From Adiantum capillus-veneris (taxonomy: Eukaryota > Streptophyta > Polypodiopsida > Polypodiales > Pteridaceae): 64,000 nucleotides of DNA. Shown here one piece after another: positions 57,662 through 64,000 of this stretch. Every line of letters begins with the position of its first letter. Within the stretch, counting starts at the first letter, position 1. Both the position numbers and the translations under genes were made by a program. The notes under the pieces were generated by a model that did no database searches, was not told the DNA's origin, and was given only the letters and a program-made list of their open reading frames with translations. The stretch lies in NCBI GenBank assembly GCA_014529385.2, contig CM043968.1, positions 22,063,484 to 22,127,483 of the forward strand, given 5' to 3'.

Positions 57662-58226
57662 TGTCACAAAGTGATGACGTGGCGGACAGCAAAAACCCTA
57701 ATTTTTGCCAGAAACCCTAAAATTCATGCAAACCCTAATTTCTGGCCGAAACCCTAATTTCCGGAAATCACGGAAGCCGATTTTTTTAAATTTTATTTTT
57801 TGTGGAAATTTTGAGCGACGCAAATCTCAGCTTTTTGCTATGATTTGGGAGAAAGAGAGAGAAAAAGAGAACTTGCTTTTTACTGACTCTTATTGAGAGA
57901 GAGAGAGAATCTGCTTTTGCTTTCAAGCTTTTGGGGCTCTGCTTTTGGGCATCCCTTGTAATCTTTAAATTAGTGGTGAGGGCCTCACTTCTCAGAGCAG
58001 CTGGACGCAGAGTCTGAGAGTGAAACCCTAATCGCTCTCTTGTACTTTGATGATTGATTAATACAAAAAGAAATACCGAAAGGGGTGCCGGTCTTTGGGG
58101 CCAATATCTCTAGGCACGGAACTCCGCCGGGCCAGTGCAAATCTATTGTGATCTGTGAATTGTTTGAAGTGGTTATTTGGTGCTTTCGTGATTGATTCTT
58201 GACTTGGAGTGTCCAAGTCTGTTACA
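57662..58226 (+). repeat. 5' LTR of the right-hand Ty3/gypsy element
   Basis: A 565-bp stretch opening TGTCACAAAG and ending CTGTTACA, followed after one base by a primer site. The right edge is secure. The left edge is proposed from the TGT...ACA ends only, because the 3' LTR lies outside the window. It contains a cluster of telobox motifs near its 5' end. Confidence 0.6.
57693..57757 (+). promoter_or_regulatory. Cluster of four AAACCCTAA (telobox) motifs
   Basis: AAACCCTAA at 57693-57701, 57712-57720, 57730-57738 and 57749-57757, spaced 18-19 bp apart, with a fifth at 58023-58031. In plants the telobox is a known promoter element that binds Myb-type telomere-repeat factors and can recruit Polycomb. 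Here it sits in the LTR promoter zone. Confidence 0.7.
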
Positions 58227-58227
58227 G

Positions 58228-58243
58228 TGGTATCAGAGCACGG
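58228..58243 (+). promoter_or_regulatory. Primer-binding site (initiator Met tRNA)
   Basis: TGGTATCAGAGCACGG one base after the LTR end. The first 12 bases match the standard plant initiator-Met primer site. Confidence 0.88.
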
Positions 58244-58298
58244 CCGATTTCTCTTCTATGGGAAATCCGATCCCCAATTTTTTTTCCGCCGGCACCTA

Positions 58299-59725
58299 TG
58301 GCTTCACGCAAGGATCAGTCGACTCCCTCTGCATTTGGAGATACGGGCTGGGATCACAACGAAGATTCAGACAGAGAGTATGGCCCGCCTCTGCCTACCG
58401 AGGCGGAGCAAAGAGAGATGAAGCGTCGTCAATTGATCGGTGATGCAACGAAGATGATGCTCAATTTTGCAAAGGACCCAAAATTTGCAAAATATATGAG
58501 CGAGACTTCTTTTCAGGAAGTCACAAGTGCATGCACAGTGGCAGAAAACCACTACACCACCCCTGAAATCTGCTTTCAAGAAACCTTTTGATCCCAAACA
58601 ATATTCAGAGAAGGAACTAGAAGAGGTGGTTGATGCACGGATTGCTCAGCTTTTTGACGCACAGAAGAAAGCCAAAAAGCACGGCAAAAAGTAGAAGAAA
58701 AGCACTGACTTTCCAGGTTATTTGGGTCGTCAGTCGCTTTTGACAAGGCAAAGAAGCAGAAGAAGCGTGTTCGATTTGAAGGAGTACCCAATTCTTCTTC
58801 TTCTTCTTCTTCTGACAGTTCTTCTAGCTCCTCGGATTCGAGCGAAGAAGACAGAAAAGGTAAAAAGCGAAGCAAGAAGCAACGCTTCGGAAAGGGCAAG
58901 AGAAAGGCAAAGAAGGCTACATCTCGCCCAGAGACTGACAGTTCTCCTGAGGACTTGTCTACAGACAGCTTAGATTCCGATGACGGAAACTTTTATGCGA
59001 ACAAGAAGAATTTTTACAAAGCTAACCAGTATGACTTTCTTGAAGATAAAAGCAAGAAAGTCCGAGAGTTTAAGGAAGGTGGCCACTTGATAGTTTGATA
59101 CTTTTTCAGGATACTCAGATGCTTTGAAGGCTTTGTCTTTTATACAGTAGTTTGACATTGCTTTCGCGGGAGGACTCTATCCAGAGAAAGGGCAAGAGAA
59201 AGGCAAAGAAGGCTACATCTTGCCCAGAGACTGACAGTTCTCCTGAGGACTCGTCTACAGACAGCTTAGATTCCGATGACGGAAACTTTTATGCAAACAA
59301 GAAGAATTTTTACAAAGCTAACCAGTATAACTTTCTCAAAGATAAAAGCAAGAAAGTCCGAGAGTTTAATGAAGGTGGCCACTCGATAGTTTGATACTTT
59401 TTCAGGATACTCAGATGCTTCGACGGCTTTGTCTTTTATACAGTAGTTTGACATCGCTTTCGCGGGAGGACTCTATCCAGAGCACTCCAAGACTCCAAGA
59501 TTCGGAGAGCTGCCTCTTACTTTAAGGGGAATGCTCGTACTTGGTGGTCCACGCTTCTTTTAAACAAGACTGCGCCAGTTAAATGGCTGAAATTTAAGAA
59601 GCTTTTTATTTCTTCTTGGTTGACGCAAGAATATGAACGAGATGTACGAGCTGCTTGGAACCATCTTTGGATGACCAAGAAAGATACAATCAATGCTTAT
59701 TGTGAGCGGTTTACCTTGGGTCTAC
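58299..59725 (+). pseudogene. gag of the right-hand Ty3/gypsy element, duplicated and truncated
   Basis: Begins MASRKDQSTPSAFGDTGWD at 58299. A frameshift near 58562 ends the first frame at 58591; the natural continuation (LKSAFKKPFDPKQYSEKELE) is one frame over. A basic and Ser/Asp-rich region follows, then a 296-bp tandem duplication. The capsid core is then readable as the RRAASYFKGNARTWWSTLLL region and WLKFKKLFISSWL (59495-59625). The gag breaks off at YCERFTLG (about 59722), where sequence switches to an inverted block. Stops and shifts mean it makes no full gag. Confidence 0.78.
58890..59482 (+). repeat. 296-bp tandem duplication in gag
   Basis: 58890-59185 and 59186-59482 are nearly identical, covering a Lys-rich piece, the Ser/Asp-rich linker and the start of the capsid core. 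A TGA after GGHxIV stops both copies. Differences are few (for example C/T at 58925 versus 59221). Confidence 0.9.
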
Positions 59726-61030
59726 CATTCTGACACCATCCTTTGAGACAATGTGTCCCAGAAAGTGAATCTCTTCCAGAAAAAACTCACTTTTCTTTGC
59801 ATTGATGAGCAACCTATGACTGCGTAGCTCTTTGAACACAATGGCCAAGTGATGCCTATGCTCCTCTTCATTCTTTGAATAGACTATCATGTCATCAAAG
59901 AATGTACCAACAAACTGCTGGTGTGGACGGAAAATTCTGTCCATCATCCTATTGAACGTAGCAGGAGCATTTGTGAGACCAAAGGGCATCACTAAAAATT
60001 CGTAAAGGCCAAACGTCGTTCTAAAAGCAGTCTTGTGCACATCCTCTGATCTAATGCGGATCTGATGGTACCCACTCTTTAGATCTATCTTGCTAAACAT
60101 AGCTGCTCCTTCTAATTTGTCCATAATATCATCAATTCTAGGTATAGGGAACCTATTCTTGATGGTATTCTTGTTCAGTGCACGGTAGTCGATGCACATA
60201 CGCCATGAGCCATCCTTTTTCTGCACCAACAACACTGGAGAACAGAATGGAGATGAACTGGGCTGAATCAGCCCCTTTTCTAACAACTCCTGTACTTGGC
60301 CCATTATCTCTTTCTGCTGAGCCGCACTAACCCTGTACGGAGGCTTATTTGGTGGGCTACCGCTTGGCACCAAATCTATCACATGGTCCTCGGGTCTCTC
60401 TGGCGGTAATTGAGACGGTAATGAATCGGAAAAGCAGTCACTATACTGTTGTAAAAACATTGACCTTTCTTTATCTAGCACAGATAAATTTGATTCATCA
60501 CAATCTGACACTTCACGTGCAAAAACCAAGTACGCAGAAAGATGCTTTTTCATTACAGAAGTAATAGCAGAAGCTGATACAGTAGGAATAGACTCCCCTT
60601 TAAGCTTTACATCCAGAATGTGAGTCTTTCCCCTGCTCTGTAGAGTGATCTTTTTGTTGTAGGCATCCATGATTCCCTGTACACGAAACAACCAAGGAAT
60701 ACCTAACAACACATCACATCCGTCCAGTGGCATGATGTAAAATTCTTCAGCATCTACATAGGACTGGATATGTAGACGCAACTTTCCAATGATGGGTGTC
60801 ACAGCCTCTGTATGGCCAGGACATGCCAAACCTGCCTCTGCTGTATACCCCATCTCTTCTGGTCTGATTCCCAACTTTGAAGCCAATTCTGGGGAAATGA
60901 AGTTGGCTTTGGCACCTGGATCAAAGAAGATAAGCATTGTTTGATCCCTGACCTTTCCCCATGCTCTGCAAAGCTCACTTGCATCTGAATTTGTCTTATC
61001 GCCCACCATATCTGGCACTAGACCAGCCAT
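59726..61030 (-). pseudogene. Protease-RT (3'-truncated) within the inverted block
   Basis: About 435 codons in frame from 61030. The aspartic protease has [12 protein letters not shown] (DPG, as in the 43-kb element) and LLGIPWL. RT has [30 protein letters not shown] and FFDDMIVYS, so the catalytic Asp residues are kept, and thumb [14 protein letters not shown]. It is cut off at the 59725 joint; the last codons before the stop at 59711 come from the neighbouring gag read backward. RNase H and integrase are missing. It overlaps the preceding gag frame by 13 bp in another phase, so either a frameshift or an indel separates gag and pol. Confidence 0.88.
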
Positions 61031-62157
61031 GGGCTTCTTTCCTTTCTTGTCTTGTCATCAGAATCAGCTGGCCTTTTCTTTGTAGGACAATTGTAAGCAA
61101 TGTGGCTAGGCTGCTCACATATAAAGCATTTGTTCTCTGTCCTTAGGACCTTCTTTTGCTCTTCTGACTTGTGAGGAAAACGTCTTTTCCATTTCTTCGC
61201 TGGTCCTTTTTCTGATTCAGCCGTAGTTTTATCTTTCCCTGCGTTGGCCGACTCCTGAGTCCCTTTAGGAGCCTCATTGGGAACGTGCTTCTTGGCTGAA
61301 TTTTTCTTGCCTGATCCTGCCTTGACGCCAGTGTTAAATTCACAATCTTCTCCCTTGAGCAAACCATTGCCAGTGTTTGCTACCTCGATGAGCTGCGTCA
61401 AAGTAGTGACTTTTGTCTTCGTGCAGTATTTTCTCAATCCTTTGGGTAGGCCACAACAGTATTTTTCAATCTGTTCTGTCAATGGCACAAACCTATAGGA
61501 AGTTACTGGAAGTAGAGCTTTCCAAAACTTCCGATTGTAATCATCCAGATTTCTGCAAGTGGCAGCATTTAGCTGGTGCCATTCTGTCATGACATCTGCT
61601 TCAAAATCATCAGATAACCATGCTGCTGCAAAAATCTGCTTGAAGTAAATCCATGTGGACGGAGCTTGCCCTTGAAGCAATAAAGTTGTCCACCATTGTC
61701 CCGCATTCCCTGTCAAGAAAGTGGCTGCCTTGCGGACCTTTGAAGCCTCTGTAAAGTTTCCCCCTGCATAGGCCTTGTCAAACTGCTGGAGGAATGAAAG
61801 AGCCTTCTTCCTGTCATCAAACCCTGTAAAGGTCGTGAATGTCACACCTTTGCCACCTTCTTTGTACGGAGTTGGCCTCTCCAACGGCGTTAGATTGTCA
61901 TATGGAAGTGACTGAAACATGGGAACACTATTAGGGTTCATCTGTGTTCCTTGGCCGCTATTAACTTGACCTGGAAATGCCATATTTGGCTGCTGATTTG
62001 TAATTCCAGCCATACCAAAATTTGCCTGTGGCATCCCAAATTGGCCCTGAGTGCTCTGAAACCTTGGTTGCATACCCATGACACTGTACATGGGGTTAGG
62101 CATCATCGTTTGAGCACCCCCAAACGCTGTTCCTGGCGTGTAAAACTGATTTCCAGG
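61018..62157 (-). pseudogene. gag (5'-truncated) within the inverted block
   Basis: The open frame reaches the breakpoint at 62157; the first ATG is at 62106, but the frame is open upstream of it. The N-terminal part is rich in Gln, Met, Pro and Gly. The capsid core reads VTFTTFTGFDDRKKALSFLQ, then GNAGQWWTTLLLQGQAP, and LPVTSYRFVPLTEQIEKYC (roughly residues 86-240 counted from Met 62106). A CX2CX4HX4C zinc knuckle (CFICEQPSHIAYNC) lies near the end. The frame stops 13 bp inside the start of the next frame. The true N-terminus is lost at the breakpoint. Confidence 0.85.
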
Positions 62158-64000
62158 TGCATGATGTTCGAAGCTTTTTGGGACTATGCTCCTATTACAG
62201 AAGGTTTATCCGAAATTTCGCTGAGATTGCTTCACCTTTACATGCTCTTCAAAAGAAGGCAGTCACCTTTAGATGGACACAGAAAGAGATTTCAGCTTTT
62301 AATCTCTTAAAGGAAAAGATGACTTCAGATCTAGTCATTGTGTTGCCAGATCTTAGGAAGTCATTTGTGGTCCAGTGTGATGCATGTGGTAGTAGCATTG
62401 GTGCAGTGCTAATGCAAGATGGCAGGGTAGTAGCCTATGAGAGCAGAATTTTGCAAGGGCCAGAGATGACCATGCAGGTCTATGAGAAAGAGTTACTGGC
62501 TGTGATTCATGCGCTCTTAAGTTGGAAACACTACCTGCTAGGTGCAGATTTCGTTGTCCAACCGGACCCTCAGACCTTGCGATACTTCTTGACACAAACA
62601 AAGTTATCTGAGAAGCATATGCGATGGGCAAATATCTTGTCCATGTTCCATTTTCAGATCGTGCATGTGGAAGGCAAGAAGAACGTTGTGGCTGATGCCT
62701 TGTCAAGGAAGCCACAAATTTCAGTTGTGTCGATTCCTTATCATCATGAACTTGATGATATGAGAGAACAGTATGCAAATGATGAAGATTTTGCAAGGGT
62801 CTTCGAGCAACTAATGGATGGACAACGTCATGAACACTATCTTCTTAAAGACGGGTTCATGATGATGCATGGCAGATTGTGTGTCACAAAGCCATTGCGA
62901 CGCAAAGTTATGGAAGAGAGTCATGTCCCACCGTATGTAGGGCATCGTGGTATCGATGCTACAGTTAAAGTGGTTGAGACATTCTTCTACTGGCCTACAT
63001 TGAGAAGAGATGTGGATGCCTTTGTGCGAGAATGCCTAATATGCCAAAAGGTCAAGTTTGACAGGCAAAAGGCACCAGGGTTATTGCAACCACTACCTAT
63101 TCCAGATAAACCATGGGAAAGTATTGCTATGGATTTTATCTTTGATCTTTCGAGAACGCAGACAGGAAACGATGGTATTTGGACCATTATTTGCAAATTC
63201 AGCAAATAGGCTCATTTTATTCCTGTCAGGAAGAAGATAAAGCCAGATCAGATGGCACGCTTGTTTATGAGCAATATTTTCAAGTATCATGGCATGCCAC
63301 AGTCGATTGTTAGCGACCGTGATCCACGCATGACAAGTTTGTTCTGGAGAGGCTTGTTTGAGAATATGGGCACCACGCTCAAATTCTCTTCGTCATTTCA
63401 TCCTCAAACAGATGGGCAGTCAGAAGAGGCAAATTCTACTGTCCTAGATCTGCTGAAGTGTTATGTGTCAGAGCATAAAGGAAAGTGGGAGCAGTATTTG
63501 CCATTGGTGGAGTATGCATACAATAATACAGTGCATTCATCAACTGGCAAGGCACCTTTTGAGATAGTTGAAGGTGGCAAGAAAGTTCCTCCCATACTGC
63601 ATACAAAGGACAAGATATTTGAAGCAGATAAGTATGTTCAGGACATGGATGAAATGTACAAGAAGGTCAAAGTGGCCTTAGAAGGGACTCAGGCAAAGCA
63701 AAAGAAAGCAGCTGATCGTCACCGTCGTGAAGTGGTATATTCACTTGGTGATTGGGTGCTTTTACGCTTTGAAAAAGCAAGGTTAAAGAAGATGAAGGGC
63801 AAGGAAAGACTGTTTCCAAAGCTCAGCATGCGTTACTATGGGCCTTTTCAAGTATGCGACATAATCAGTGATGTTGCATATAGGCTGAAATTGCCTGATA
63901 GTTGGAAGATTCACAAAGCATGTCATGTGAGTCTTCTCAGACTCTATGTGGGTGATGTGCCAGAAGATATGCCAGCTGAAGATCAGCCGGAAGTCGAGGA
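62157..64000 (+). pseudogene. RT end, RNase H and integrase of the right-hand Ty3/gypsy element
   Basis: Resumes at HDVRSFLGLCSYYRRFI (RT-RNase H linker). RNase H has VQCDACGSS, YEKELLAV and VADALSRK; the usual TDH box reads PDPQ, keeping Asp but changing both neighbours. Integrase has the HHCC finger (HVPPYVGHRG, CLICQ) and the DDE residues (AMDFIF, VSDRDPRM, GQSEEANS). The GPY/F module reads YYGPF, with HVSLLRLY at the end. A TAG at 63207-63209 (after KFSK, where related elements have Gln) breaks the frame, which otherwise stays open to the window end. Protease and most RT are absent on this strand. Confidence 0.88.

Larger units (their letters stand above)
59726..62157 (-). mobile_element. 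Inverted gag-protease-RT block from a related Ty3/gypsy element
   Basis: A 2.43-kb segment on the minus strand, sitting between the plus-strand gag (ending near 59725) and the plus-strand RNase H-integrase (from 62157). It carries a second, different gag core, a zinc knuckle, protease and RT up to KDGVRM. Its gag is Gln/Met/Pro-rich, unlike the Ser/Asp-rich plus-strand gag, so it is not a simple inversion of one element. No LTR, primer site or target duplication borders it. Confidence 0.8.

Noticed and set aside
59726..62157. Simple inversion of the middle of one retroelement
   Set aside because: Turning the block back would give two different capsid cores in tandem and still lack 15-20 RT residues, so a second element must be involved.

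Overview
The window looks like repeat-dense, heterochromatin-like DNA from a land plant. The evidence is Ty3/gypsy elements with a chromodomain-like tail and initiator-Met-tRNA primer sites, a Tat-like primer site, a CACTA (En/Spm) TNP2-type transposase remnant, LINE fragments, and a plant-style first exon with a GTAAGT splice donor. The many long GA/GT microsatellites and the LINE tail type would fit a fern or another large-genome seed-free plant or gymnosperm, but I cannot name the species. I see no intact host gene. The best candidate is one short 5' exon near 55.25 kb.

Layout. 1-21,682: a head-to-tail tandem array (about 7.9 copies, period 2,736 bp) of a dead, internally deleted Ty3/gypsy fragment read on the minus strand (gag-like, RT, RNase H). 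21,683-25,195: the 3' half of a plus-strand, non-coding LTR retrotransposon (LARD-like), ending in a polypurine tract and an LTR. 25,432-37,204: a full-length minus-strand member of the same non-coding family, bounded by a perfect TGCAT target-site duplication. It has a Tat-like primer-binding site and a polypurine tract but no coding capacity. Three things are nested in it: a 1.34-kb TTAA-flanked terminal-inverted-repeat element resembling piggyBac (26,083-27,421), a solo LTR with GCCCA duplications (30,094-31,684), and a probable older LTR (about 32,281-33,256).

37.2-41.0 kb: degenerate telomere-like sequence, a CT microsatellite and a frame-broken CACTA transposase. 41,385-48,831: a Ty3/gypsy chromovirus (gag, protease, RT-RNase H, integrase, chromodomain-like tail) with a truncated 5' LTR and a complete 3' LTR. 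Its three in-frame stops fit C-to-T change, and gag also has a double frameshift. It sits inside a CT-rich block. 48.8-57.6 kb: microsatellite-rich DNA with LINE fragments, a SINE-like unit, two small inverted-repeat elements, the candidate host first exon and a 48-base C run. 57,662-64,000+: a second Ty3/gypsy element (5' LTR, primer site, serine-rich gag, RNase H-integrase). Its middle is replaced by an inverted gag-protease-RT block from a related element.

No operon-like or cooperative gene system is visible; the genes present are parts of mobile elements in different states of decay. The most noteworthy structures are the retroelement-derived tandem array, the inverted pair of non-coding LTR elements, the piggyBac-like insertion in a plant setting, and the inverted block in the right-hand element that breaks at almost the same RT position where the plus-strand pol resumes.
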